Below, piece by piece: positions 1 through 6,400 of a stretch of 8,639 nucleotides of DNA. The notes under the pieces were generated by a model that made no database searches, was not told the origin of the DNA, and was given only the letters and a program-made list of their open reading frames with translations. The stretch is from an uncultured Lachnospiraceae bacterium (GTDB lineage Bacteria > Bacillota > Clostridia > Lachnospirales > Lachnospiraceae), in assembly GCA_946409475.1 (NCBI GenBank), contig CAMJWQ010000132.1, positions 1 through 8,639 of the forward strand, read 5' to 3'. Every line of letters starts with the position of its first letter. Positions within the stretch are counted from its first letter, which is position 1. The position numbers were made by a program, and so were the translations under genes.

Positions 1-42
1 AAACAGTCACTGATTTTTATAAGAAATCAGGACTGTTTTTTT
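1..42. terminator. Strong hairpin terminator, probably two-way
   Basis: Bases 1-8 pair with 31-38, and 10-16 pair with 24-30. This gives a 15-bp stem with one bulged A at 9 and a 7-base loop. The right arm runs into a T tract at 36-42, so it is a typical intrinsic terminator for plus-strand transcripts coming from outside the window. The left arm begins with AAA at the window edge, so it may also stop the minus-strand operon, whose last gene ends 73 bases away. The minus-strand U tract lies mostly outside the window and cannot be confirmed. Confidence 0.85.
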
Positions 43-114
43 GAGTGTAACAACAATTTACCTGGAATATCCATAGAGAATTATCCATGCATAATTATCA
101 GATAGATTCAATCT

Positions 115-1554
115 TTATTCACGATCTTCAAACAATTTCTGTAGTGCCTCCGGTGAAATTTCATTGTTTTCATCATTCATTATTTGCTTTTTAATATCTT
201 CGGGCAGTTCGCCGGGCTTAATGTGGTTTGTCATAAAATAAGAATTTATCATGTCCAATAATGCTTCAGATATTTCCAGCTTTTGTTCAACCTTTCCATT
301 CTCAGCTTCCTCAATTAAATACATTGAATCTGATTCAATATCTTTATATAATGCGGCTGCTGCCTCTGAAAAAGTATAGATATAGCCGTTTTCCTTATTG
401 GTGATGGTAAACGTTCCTTCTTTATCTTTTTGTATGGCATATTGATTATTATTAACAGGATAACGTTCCTCTCCGACAATTTGATTGATAAGCTTTCCAT
501 CGCCGGAAATGGTATCTGTTTGCTCTTTTTTATATTTTTCCAATATATCTAATAATTTATCCGCCCATTTTTCATTGGATGGTTCTAAATATGTATCTGA
601 TATATTGAATTCATTTAATTTTGCTATCCAATTATGCTTCGTTGTTGCAAATTCATCTAATGCTTTTGCATCAAAGAAATCATTATTAAAACCCGCATAG
701 TAACTGGAATTCAAAAAGAAATAGGATTCCTGCGGTGCACCTTGCTTATCCGCATGCGAACACAAGGCAAATATTTCCATCTGGGTTGCATTTTCAGGGT
801 CAATATCATTAATATACATCCGATAAATTTTATCCGGTGAGCCGTCTTCCCGTAATAATTGAATTTCCACTATCGGATTTTCCACTGTGGAATCATTAGC
901 GTAGAATGCATGGAGGTATTTTGAATCTTCTCCATCTACAATGATACAATCTCCCAGATCGCTAACATTAATGCTTGCATCAATTAAATAGGCTTTGCGT
1001 AATCCATTTTCAGTTTCTATATAATCCGTTTTTCCGCTTTGGTCAATTAAATAATTGCTAATGGCACTGCAGGCCTTTACGGCATTATTATATCCGACCA
1101 TATTACCAATATCCAATTGTTCGTCGCGCCAATTTCTCGCTGCACAAAGATAGTCTGATTTTTCCAAGATATCATCAGTGGGACTGTCCATATAATTTAT
1201 GGTAAATGAATCATATTCCCCGGAGTCTGAAAGCCAGAAGCTTAATGCGGAAAATTCAATAAAGGAAGCATTTTGGGGATCCACTGTTCTTGGATCAATA
1301 GTCTGTTCAAAGGTGTTTCCTTCTTTGTCTGTTCCCTTTACTATTAAAATAGGATTATCTGCCGAATAGGTATCTGTTTTATATAGGGAAAAATTTTGAC
1401 CATCCTGCATGGTAAAGGAATATATTTCCGTGTTATTTAAAGTTTCCGGTTCATTATCAATACTTAATTTTTTTGTCTGATTTTCCTCCACTATTGATTT
1501 TTTTTGTAATTTCTGATAATACGAATTTACTAATAGTCGGGATGTGTTAATCAT
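115..1554 (-). CDS. Uncharacterised 479-residue protein with internal duplication
   Basis: I do not recognise a characterised family. The protein has no signal peptide or membrane segment and is rich in Asp, Glu and Asn. Two stretches resemble each other: residues about 66-106 (DNPI, then DPQNASFIEFSAL) and about 225-265 (ENPI, then DPENATQMEIFAL). They share the pattern (D/E)NPI...DP-NA-IE-AL, so a domain of about 155 residues seems to be duplicated. The C-terminal third is charged and probably helical. It is the last gene of a minus-strand set and is followed by the hairpin at 1-42. The start is unusual: the best Shine-Dalgarno (AGAGGAGAT, about 1575-1583) fits an ATG at 1567, which reads only six codons before a stop. 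The ATG chosen here, at 1554, lies about 18 bases from that site and is the only start in this frame. Function unknown. Confidence 0.85.
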   Translation of the reverse strand: MINTSRLLVNSYYQKLQKKSIVEENQTKKLSIDNEPETLNNTEIYSFTMQDGQNFSLYKTDTYSADNPILIVKGTDKEGNTFEQTIDPRTVDPQNASFIEFSALSFWLSDSGEYDSFTINYMDSPTDDILEKSDYLCAARNWRDEQLDIGNMVGYNNAVKACSAISNYLIDQSGKTDYIETENGLRKAYLIDASINVSDLGDCIIVDGEDSKYLHAFYANDSTVENPIVEIQLLREDGSPDKIYRMYINDIDPENATQMEIFALCSHADKQGAPQESYFFLNSSYYAGFNNDFFDAKALDEFATTKHNWIAKLNEFNISDTYLEPSNEKWADKLLDILEKYKKEQTDTISGDGKLINQIVGEERYPVNNNQYAIQKDKEGTFTITNKENGYIYTFSEAAAALYKDIESDSMYLIEEAENGKVEQKLEISEALLDMINSYFMTNHIKPGELPEDIKKQIMNDENNEISPEALQKLFEDRE

Positions 1555-1567
1555 TGATACAAGGCAT
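1549..1567 (-). other. Six-codon minicistron overlapping the downstream start
   Basis: The ATG at 1567-1565 sits 5-6 bases after a strong AGGAGA and reads M-P-C-I-N-D, then stops (TAA ends near 1547-1549). The stop overlaps the first codons of the 479-residue gene, so ribosomes ending here could restart at 1554. The alternative is a one-base indel: a +1 shift would join MPCIN to the main frame. Confidence 0.35.
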
Positions 1568-1618
1568 AACTATCTCCTCTCAATTATTTTATGTTTTTTT
1601 ATAAATCCGGGATACTTT

Positions 1619-1771
1619 TTAGTCGACTTCATTACCCGGATACGGGTCCATATCACAGATGAATGTTCCGCTTGCAACTGGTGCCCAAGTGTACAGATAA
1701 TAGCAGGGTAATTCAATTTCAAAAGCTTTCCCATTATTGTTTGCTTTCATACTGTATTTGAAATGCCGCAT
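1619..1771 (-). CDS. Small 43-50 residue ORF overlapping the upstream gene end
   Basis: This frame overlaps the last part of the 410-residue gene and runs past its stop. Two starts are possible. ATG at 1771 (M-R-H-F-K-Y-S) lies about 9 bases after GGAGA and gives 50 residues. ATG at 1750 (M-K-A-N-N-N) gives 43 residues and overlaps the upstream gene by 17 bases, but has no clear ribosome site. The product is tyrosine- and proline-rich, has two cysteines (as in ELPCYY and FICDMD) and ends in an acidic tail. It has no leader or membrane segment. It could be a translationally coupled small protein. Equally, removing one A from the GCAAAC at about 1739-1744 fuses it to the upstream protein, so it may be that protein's lost C-terminus. 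The beta-strand-like pattern on both sides of the junction suits the second view. Confidence 0.45.
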   Translation of the reverse strand: MRHFKYSMKANNNGKAFEIELPCYYLYTWAPVASGTFICDMDPYPGNEVD

Positions 1772-2966
1772 ACCAGCTGTCTCCGATTGTACTCTGATAC
1801 CACGAACTATTTTCTGCAAAGGAGATTACCTGATTCACATCCTCCAGTCCGTTTGCTGTAAACAGGATGCTTAAGGTCATATCAGAAACATGATTCCACC
1901 CTTTTACCGACAAATTATGAACAAGGTCCCGTATCCATGATTTTATCTGCATCTTGAAACTGCCTGTAATCTCATCTGCTTCATTGACTCCTGCATTTAC
2001 CAGGTCAAGAATATCCTCCCCTTCTGCCGTATAATAGGTGCCATTGCTCTCCGTAAGCTCATTCAGCTTTAGACCTGTAAAATCATACACCTGCTGATAT
2101 GCCTCATATTTTAATTTTGAAGCCTTATTCACCTGGGTGCTGCTGCATCCGTCCTGGGTAGAGCAATAGTAAATATGCAAATATAAATTTTTTCCGTTAT
2201 CTCCCACATTCAAAGCCTGTTCCATAGCTGCTTTCGTATTTCCATCCACACCGCTAACCGTTATCTGATAGCTATAGGGATCAACAGAAAAACTGCATGA
2301 GCCCGAAATAGCATTGGTATCTATCCCTGCCTGAGAGAGAATATTTGTTATCTGATGATTCACTAACTGGCGCTGGAATGCAATTTTTGTACTATTCACA
2401 ACATAGCCTTTTACCTCAATACCACGGAAAAGAGAGTCTTGATAATTGATACCAAATACATCGCCTTTTTCATACATGGTTTTTTCATTAACATAGCCAA
2501 CGCTTCGCTCTGCATCGGTAAGATCTGTTTCATAATATTCGAAGCTTTTGTCGAAATATTTTCGTTCAATGTAACTTTCCGGATCAGAATGTGTTTTTGC
2601 CTCTTCAACAAGTCTGGAATACTTATCTCTTAATGCCGCCCGAAATGCTTTTGATTCACTTGTATAAACAACTGCATTTACATCGATACTGTCCCCGGCC
2701 TGTTCCAGTGCCTCCTGGTTGCTTTTCCTGGCTGCATCAATATATGACTGCAAATCAATGCTGCTGTCCACCTTCGTATTCAGACTTCTTCCGGAGGAGC
2801 CTTTAACAGCAGACATTTCCAGTGCCTCCTGGCTGAGCGTAAGCATATCTCTGTCCACGAGCATACTCTGTTTTGTGGTCACCGTTTTTTTATTTTTATA
2901 ATGATGGAACAAAATATCCAGAAAAGACAGATCATTTCTTATTTGGTTATTTTCGTAAATATTCAT
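1734..2966 (-). CDS. Uncharacterised 410-residue soluble protein
   Basis: No family is recognised. I chose the ATG at 2966 (M-N-I-Y-E-N-N) rather than further upstream because GAGGT lies 7 bases before it and the upstream gene stops 10 bases earlier, the layout of an operon. There is no signal peptide or membrane helix. Residues 1-65 look like an unstructured head with the short motif DMLTLSQEALEM. Residues 70-160 are charged and helical (DAARKSNQEALEQAG, SYIERKYFD). Residues 165-275 look beta-rich. Residues about 290-360 are helical again. The two Cys at 268 and 274 flank a T-Q-D-G turn, and a third is at 224. The C-terminus reads SWYAAFQIQYESKQ and may be truncated, because the next frame continues a plausible protein sequence. 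It probably acts with the neighbouring secreted protein, by context only. Confidence 0.85.
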   Translation of the reverse strand: MNIYENNQIRNDLSFLDILFHHYKNKKTVTTKQSMLVDRDMLTLSQEALEMSAVKGSSGRSLNTKVDSSIDLQSYIDAARKSNQEALEQAGDSIDVNAVVYTSESKAFRAALRDKYSRLVEEAKTHSDPESYIERKYFDKSFEYYETDLTDAERSVGYVNEKTMYEKGDVFGINYQDSLFRGIEVKGYVVNSTKIAFQRQLVNHQITNILSQAGIDTNAISGSCSFSVDPYSYQITVSGVDGNTKAAMEQALNVGDNGKNLYLHIYYCSTQDGCSSTQVNKASKLKYEAYQQVYDFTGLKLNELTESNGTYYTAEGEDILDLVNAGVNEADEITGSFKMQIKSWIRDLVHNLSVKGWNHVSDMTLSILFTANGLEDVNQVISFAENSSWYQSTIGDSWYAAFQIQYESKQ

Positions 2967-2976
2967 AATCATTACC

Positions 2977-3870
2977 TCAATATGCTTGATAACCGGTATT
3001 GGCAATATCATATTCCCATTCCAGTGTCAGTTTTACATTTTTCATTGTAGATTTCGCTGTTGCCAAAGCATTATATTTAAACTGCCATTTTTGCCTTGCT
3101 GCAAAGCCATCAGAAACATCTATATCATAAAATCCGCCTGTCGCACTGGTAACTGTAGCGGTATACCATGTAGATGCTTCATCTGCCGGTAAAATCATGT
3201 GATGAACACCTCCCTGACTTGGAGTCTGTGTTCCGGAAGTTTCTACGGAAGTGATAATTGCTTCCGGCGGAATCTTTGTACTATTTGTTAAATTCAAAGT
3301 TAATACTGACGAATCAACTCCCGAAAGGTTCATACTTGAATTACCCTTGTTTGTTGCGGTACCGCTAAATGAAAAAACATCGCGGCCGGTTTTTATTCTT
3401 TCATTCATTGATAAAGTAAAAATCATTAATCCTGTACACGTTCCACGATTTACATGAATATAAAATGTCTGTGTTGAAGAAGTGAGATTATCACATTTTA
3501 CAGCCATAAACGGAGTTATTTTATCCATGTCCAGAACATCATCCGGACTGTATTTTTCATCTAATGTTGTATTACTTGAGTTTAGCATCTCAATATACAT
3601 TCCCTCGTTAGCAGCTTTATATGAGCATCGTGCATATACTCTCTTATCATGTGGCAATGTATATTTAACCCAGAAATCAGTTTCCGAAGCCGGCAGCATT
3701 ACACACAGACTATTTGAAGTACTATATGTTCCCCATGAGTATGCAGTCTCCATTGTTGTATAACCACCATTTACAGTCTTAGTTGCTGCCTTAGCTTCAA
3801 TTGATGGAAATATAGTAAAAATAAATGTTAGTATCATCATAACTGATAGAATTCTTTTAATTTTATTCAT
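2977..3870 (-). CDS. Secreted 297-residue protein, function unknown
   Basis: ATG at 3870 is preceded by AAGGGGA, about 11 bases away, and opens a textbook Sec signal peptide: basic NKIKR, hydrophobic residues 7-21, then EAKA-A with predicted signal peptidase I cleavage near 28/29. The longer frame to 3918 would put charged residues before it and is not supported. The mature part (about 269 residues) is rich in Thr, Ser and Asn and looks beta-structured throughout. Residues about 35-160 (DFWVKYTLPHDKRVYARC, then TQTFYIHVNRG) loosely recall pre-peptidase C-terminal beta-sandwich domains, which is inference only. A second beta-rich part spans 165-297. No sortase motif, membrane anchor or catalytic signature is visible, so it is probably released or bound non-covalently. 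It is the first gene of the minus-strand set. Confidence 0.88.
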   Translation of the reverse strand: MNKIKRILSVMMILTFIFTIFPSIEAKAATKTVNGGYTTMETAYSWGTYSTSNSLCVMLPASETDFWVKYTLPHDKRVYARCSYKAANEGMYIEMLNSSNTTLDEKYSPDDVLDMDKITPFMAVKCDNLTSSTQTFYIHVNRGTCTGLMIFTLSMNERIKTGRDVFSFSGTATNKGNSSMNLSGVDSSVLTLNLTNSTKIPPEAIITSVETSGTQTPSQGGVHHMILPADEASTWYTATVTSATGGFYDIDVSDGFAARQKWQFKYNALATAKSTMKNVKLTLEWEYDIANTGYQAY

Positions 3871-3921
3871 AAGTAAATGTATCCCCTTTCTCATAATCGT
3901 AATATTCAACCCAATCATTAC

Positions 3922-3950
3922 TATAAACCATATATCACTATTTTTGTGAA
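3922..3950 (-). promoter_or_regulatory. Possible sigma-A type promoter for the minus-strand operon
   Basis: Read on the minus strand, TTCACA (3945-3950) and TTTATA (3922-3927) are 17 bases apart, 50-80 bases upstream of the secreted-protein start. Each matches its consensus only partly, and the region is AT-rich, so chance matches are expected. Confidence 0.3.
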
Positions 3951-4076
3951 CAGACTAATTGAACTGAAGTAATTAGTTGTAAGGTTTAAAATAAGATCAG
4001 TTGCCGAATAATAAACTTAACGTTGCCTACATATTTGATTTTTTTGTGCCACCGCAAGATGATTTTTCTTACACCC

Positions 4077-4112
4077 TTAAGGGAATGGAAAATCTCTACT
4101 ATACTTTTTCAA
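4077..4112 (-). CDS. Very short ORF with near-perfect ribosome site
   Basis: AAGGAGGT (4119-4126) is an ideal Shine-Dalgarno. Six bases later TTG opens an 11-codon frame, M-K-K-Y-S-R-D-F-P-F-P, ending in TAA inside the palindrome CCCTTAAGGG. It may be a leader peptide, a micro-protein, or the preserved 5' end of a decayed gene. The frame past the stop continues for about 19 more codons before the next stop, with no recognisable content. Confidence 0.35.
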   Translation of the reverse strand: MKKYSRDFPFP

Positions 4113-4209
4113 ACTATAACCTCCTTAACATCTGTTATATATTAACAACGCTTACATCTTTTATATCGGAAAATAATGGGAGTAGTTAACAATAAATACC
4201 ATAAGATTG

Positions 4210-4240
4210 GAAATCTTAAGATTTCATTGAAATAGATTTC
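4210..4240. promoter_or_regulatory. Two adjacent palindromes, possible operator
   Basis: GAAATCTTAAGATTTC (4210-4225) is a perfect 16-bp palindrome. Three bases on, GAAATAGATTTC (4229-4240) repeats the same half-sites GAAAT and ATTTC around a 2-base centre. The centres are about 17 bases apart. This is the form of a paired binding site for a dimeric regulator, but the regulator and target gene are unknown. Confidence 0.35.
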
Positions 4241-4292
4241 ATAAAATAATAAAACTCCCCGCCTTCCATTAAAGCCTGATGGAGGAGGGGAG
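4241..4292 (-). terminator. Intrinsic terminator of yyaC
   Basis: CTCCCC (4255-4260) pairs with GGGGAG (4287-4292), and the stem continues inwards through CCTTCCAT against ATGGAGG with one bulge and a loop near 4270-4278. On the minus strand it is followed by TTTTATTATTTTAT (4254-4241). It lies about 40 bases after the yyaC stop and is GC-rich against an AT-rich background. Confidence 0.88.
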
Positions 4293-4333
4293 AGACATTT
4301 GATTTTCATGTTTTCCTATCAATAGTTTTTCCG

Positions 4334-4948
4334 TCATTGGGAAATCTTGGCAAGGGAAACTCTTTCCTGGCGCAGAGCATATTGGATTCCAAGGGCTATA
4401 TAATCGGCCATGGTCATAACGACGTTTAAGCGCGTTGTTTGCAAAAGAAGGATATCGGAAATGCCTGAGATATTGACAATACCCGTTATGGAAATATGGC
4501 CGATATCCGAAAGGTCTTTTTTAACGCCGGCACCGGGTTTTAAGGTACCCTTTGCCAGGGTAATATAGCCTAAGTGCTGCCTGGTCCCTAAGGAAGCATC
4601 TATGGCAATAATAAAAGGATTCTTAAACTTCTTATATATGGAATTTATGGTTTCCTCCAGGTTAAGCGCATGTACCGGATCCTCCAGTGTACCGTAAATG
4701 AAAACATGATTCAACCTTCTTTTTGACAATTTATATCCGATAAGGGGACCGAGACTGTCACCTGTCAAACGATCGCTTCCGATGCATAATATGACTACTT
4801 CTTGATAGTCTTTTACCATTAATGTTAACAGCTGGCTTAAGGCTCTGCTAAATATAAAGAAACTGTCTTTCTTGCTGGAATCAAAATAATGTATGGATTT
4901 TTGGTTTTGCATTATTTGCTGCTCCTTATAAGAACTATTCTTTTCCAT
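4334..4948 (-). CDS. yyaC: Spore protease YyaC (GPR-like, DUF1256)
   Basis: This 204-residue protein matches the YyaC family, which is related to the germination protease GPR and found in endospore formers. The hallmarks are CIGSDRLTGDSLGP at about 55-68, the core strand IIAIDASLG at 113-121, and a glycine-rich run with KPGAGVKKDL at 137-146, followed by SITGIVN at 153-159. In GPR the equivalent conserved acids are thought to be catalytic; whether YyaC is an active protease is not settled. The first 20-25 residues are variable. The start has AAGGAA close before it. The gene is read away from the LysM gene and ends in its own terminator, so it is transcribed alone. A weak sigma-F/G-like pair (GCATA at 5009-5013 and CATCATA at 4989-4995, minus strand) lies upstream, but its spacing is not right. 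Its presence implies a sporulating host. Confidence 0.95.
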   Translation of the reverse strand: MEKNSSYKEQQIMQNQKSIHYFDSSKKDSFFIFSRALSQLLTLMVKDYQEVVILCIGSDRLTGDSLGPLIGYKLSKRRLNHVFIYGTLEDPVHALNLEETINSIYKKFKNPFIIAIDASLGTRQHLGYITLAKGTLKPGAGVKKDLSDIGHISITGIVNISGISDILLLQTTRLNVVMTMADYIALGIQYALRQERVSLAKISQ

Positions 4949-5133
4949 TATTTCCTTAAAATCTCTAAATATACGTCTCTATTTAATGTATGATGATAAT
5001 CTGTGGGATATGCATTTGGAAATGCTCTGATTACACCTGTTTCTGTCGAAAAAAAATGTGAATGGTACGACATGTTATGATAAAAAACAAAAATTTAATA
5101 TGATACGATTTTGCAAAGGATGGTGTCATAGGT

Positions 5134-6294
5134 ATGATAGAAGTTGTATATAATGAAAAGAAGAAAGCTACGTCAGAGCAAGGTGCATGTTTAAAAATAC
5201 CTAAGAATATAAGGCAGATTGGTCAAATAGATGATAGTAAAAAAGTATATATGGAGGATTATGTGATCACATATGTCCACCAGCTGGGTGATTACTGCCA
5301 ATCCATGCAGCAGGCAGGCGTTTTTCTGGGACATACCTATGAAATGGATGGGAAGCAGTATATATTTATTAACGGAGCCGTTAAGATTGACGATATAGAA
5401 ACAGCCGACAGCTGTCGATTTGATGATTTTACCTGGAGCAATATTTATGAAAATATAAATAAATACTTTGATTCCTTTGAAATCGTAGGCTGGTTTATCG
5501 TTAATCAGGAGCTTGACGACATAGACTGGAAGGCAGTAACAAAAACGCATCTGGATCATTTTGCCGGTAATCATAAAATATTTGTGAAAGCAAACAGCAA
5601 CGAACGGGACTTACAAATTTACGCATATGACAATAACAGAATGCAAAATTTGAACGGTTATTATATTTACTATGAAAAAAACCAGGAAATGCAGAATTAT
5701 ATGATAGATGAATTTAAGCAAAAAGAGCCTGTAAAAGAAAATATCATTGAAAATGTGGAGGATAATGCCACAAGACATTTTCGTGAAATTATACAGGAAA
5801 GAAAAGAAACAACGGAACAAAGCAAGCTTATGGTTTTTATGTATACCTCAAGCATTATATTAATTATAGTCGTATTTGTTATCGGCATTACGTTACTTAA
5901 CAACTTTGATAAGATGAAAAGCATGGAGCAAACTCTTGCAAACATTACAGACTCTATTAATAAAGAAGATAACGATGCCGAATCGGAAGAGCAGATGGCC
6001 GTAAGTGAAGAAACTCAGGAAATTCCCGTAGAAAATGCCGGTAATGGATTAAGCCTTGAAGAAGCCGTGTCTCAGGAAAACAATGCGATTAATAATGCGG
6101 CGGAAGGAGAAACAACGGATCAAACCCAACAGGCGGCAACAAATACGGATAGCACCGAAACGCCTCCGGCAGGTACGGAAGAAAACACAGCCCAGGAAAC
6201 GGGTGCGGCCGAAAATGCGGAAAATACGGCTGCTGCAAAGCTACACCATTCAAAAAGGAGACACCCTATTATCTATCAGCAGGAAATTTTATAA
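5134..6294 (+). CDS. Membrane protein with MPN-like N-domain; LysM lost by frameshift
   Basis: As read, 386 residues. Residues 40-165 resemble an MPN/JAMM fold: AGVFLGHTYEMDGKQYIFIN, then FTWSNIYENINKYF, then FEIVGWF where JAMM proteases have the VGWxHTHP motif, then a TKTHLDHFAG helix and a strand ending in YAY. The catalytic His pair is replaced by IVNQ, so no metalloprotease activity is expected. One membrane helix spans about 233-256, with the N-domain predicted in the cytoplasm. An acidic, Ala/Thr/Glu-rich linker (274-367) would cross the wall. The last 18 residues are out-of-frame reading: from about 6238 the +1 frame encodes a good LysM domain. The intact protein would have about 416 residues and link a cytoplasmic domain to peptidoglycan. 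AAAGGATGG precedes the start by about 11 bases. The gene is divergent from yyaC. Confidence 0.88.
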   Translation: MIEVVYNEKKKATSEQGACLKIPKNIRQIGQIDDSKKVYMEDYVITYVHQLGDYCQSMQQAGVFLGHTYEMDGKQYIFINGAVKIDDIETADSCRFDDFTWSNIYENINKYFDSFEIVGWFIVNQELDDIDWKAVTKTHLDHFAGNHKIFVKANSNERDLQIYAYDNNRMQNLNGYYIYYEKNQEMQNYMIDEFKQKEPVKENIIENVEDNATRHFREIIQERKETTEQSKLMVFMYTSSIILIIVVFVIGITLLNNFDKMKSMEQTLANITDSINKEDNDAESEEQMAVSEETQEIPVENAGNGLSLEEAVSQENNAINNAAEGETTDQTQQAATNTDSTETPPAGTEENTAQETGAAENAENTAAAKLHHSKRRHPIIYQQEIL

Positions 6295-6385
6295 TTCCGA
6301 TAATATGATTGAAGAAATCTGTGCATTAAACAATATAGAAGACGGTGATGATATAAAATACGGACAAACTATTTTGCTGCCATAA
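6239..6385 (+). pseudogene. Out-of-frame LysM domain, C-terminus of the preceding gene
   Basis: The +1 frame reads SYTIQKGDTLLSISRKFY, then a helix with EEICALNNI, then DGDDIKYGQTILLP and stop. This is a complete 48-residue LysM domain, which binds N-acetylglucosamine-containing glycans of peptidoglycan. It has no start codon or ribosome site of its own, and upstream its frame is a basic nonsense sequence, so it must belong to the gene before it. Dropping one A from GCAAAG (6235-6240) joins the two exactly at the end of the acidic linker. The domain itself is undamaged, so the break is recent, a sequencing error, or a site of +1 frameshifting. Confidence 0.9.
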
Positions 6386-6391
6386 TAAATG

Positions 6392-6400
6392 TGATATAAT
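6392..6400 (+). promoter_or_regulatory. Extended -10 promoter before the hairpin array
   Basis: TG-A-TATAAT is a perfect extended -10 element that starts just after the LysM stop. The -35 position is poor (TTTTGC at 6372-6377, spacer 17), which extended -10 promoters tolerate. The expected start of transcription is near 6407, at the first base pairs of hairpin A1. The array would then be a leader of about 280 bases for the DUF5711-cvpA operon. Confidence 0.45.

Larger units (their letters stand above)
3951..4254. other. Gene-poor stretch between the secreted-protein operon and yyaC
   Basis: No convincing protein gene of normal size lies here. A 62-residue plus-strand frame (4001-4189) has no usable ribosome site and is not called. 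On the minus strand the stretch holds two adjacent palindromes (4210-4240), a near-repeat ACATCT-TTATAT at 4128-4140 and 4154-4166, a strong Shine-Dalgarno with a very short frame (4077-4126), and a 10-bp palindrome CCCTTAAGGG (4074-4083). It could be a long leader of the minus-strand operon or the remains of a lost gene. Confidence 0.5.

Noticed and set aside
4030..4060. GCGGTGGCAC on the minus strand as a T-box antiterminator
   Set aside because: Only part of the consensus is present, and no specifier stem, terminator or amino-acid gene follows.
4001..4189. Plus-strand frame of 62 residues in the gap before yyaC
   Set aside because: It starts at TTG without a near ribosome site, has no recognisable content, and overlaps features on the other strand.
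4989..5013. Sigma-F/G promoter of yyaC
   Set aside because: GCATA and CATCATA are present but only 13 bases apart, well short of the usual spacing; too weak to call as a feature.
5044..5074. TGTCG...CGACA inverted repeat before the LysM gene
   Set aside because: The arms are only 5 bases with a 20-base loop, easily expected by chance.
6056..6230. Upstream part of the LysM reading frame as a separate basic protein
   Set aside because: It is an out-of-frame reading of the acidic linker; only the part after about 6238 is real.
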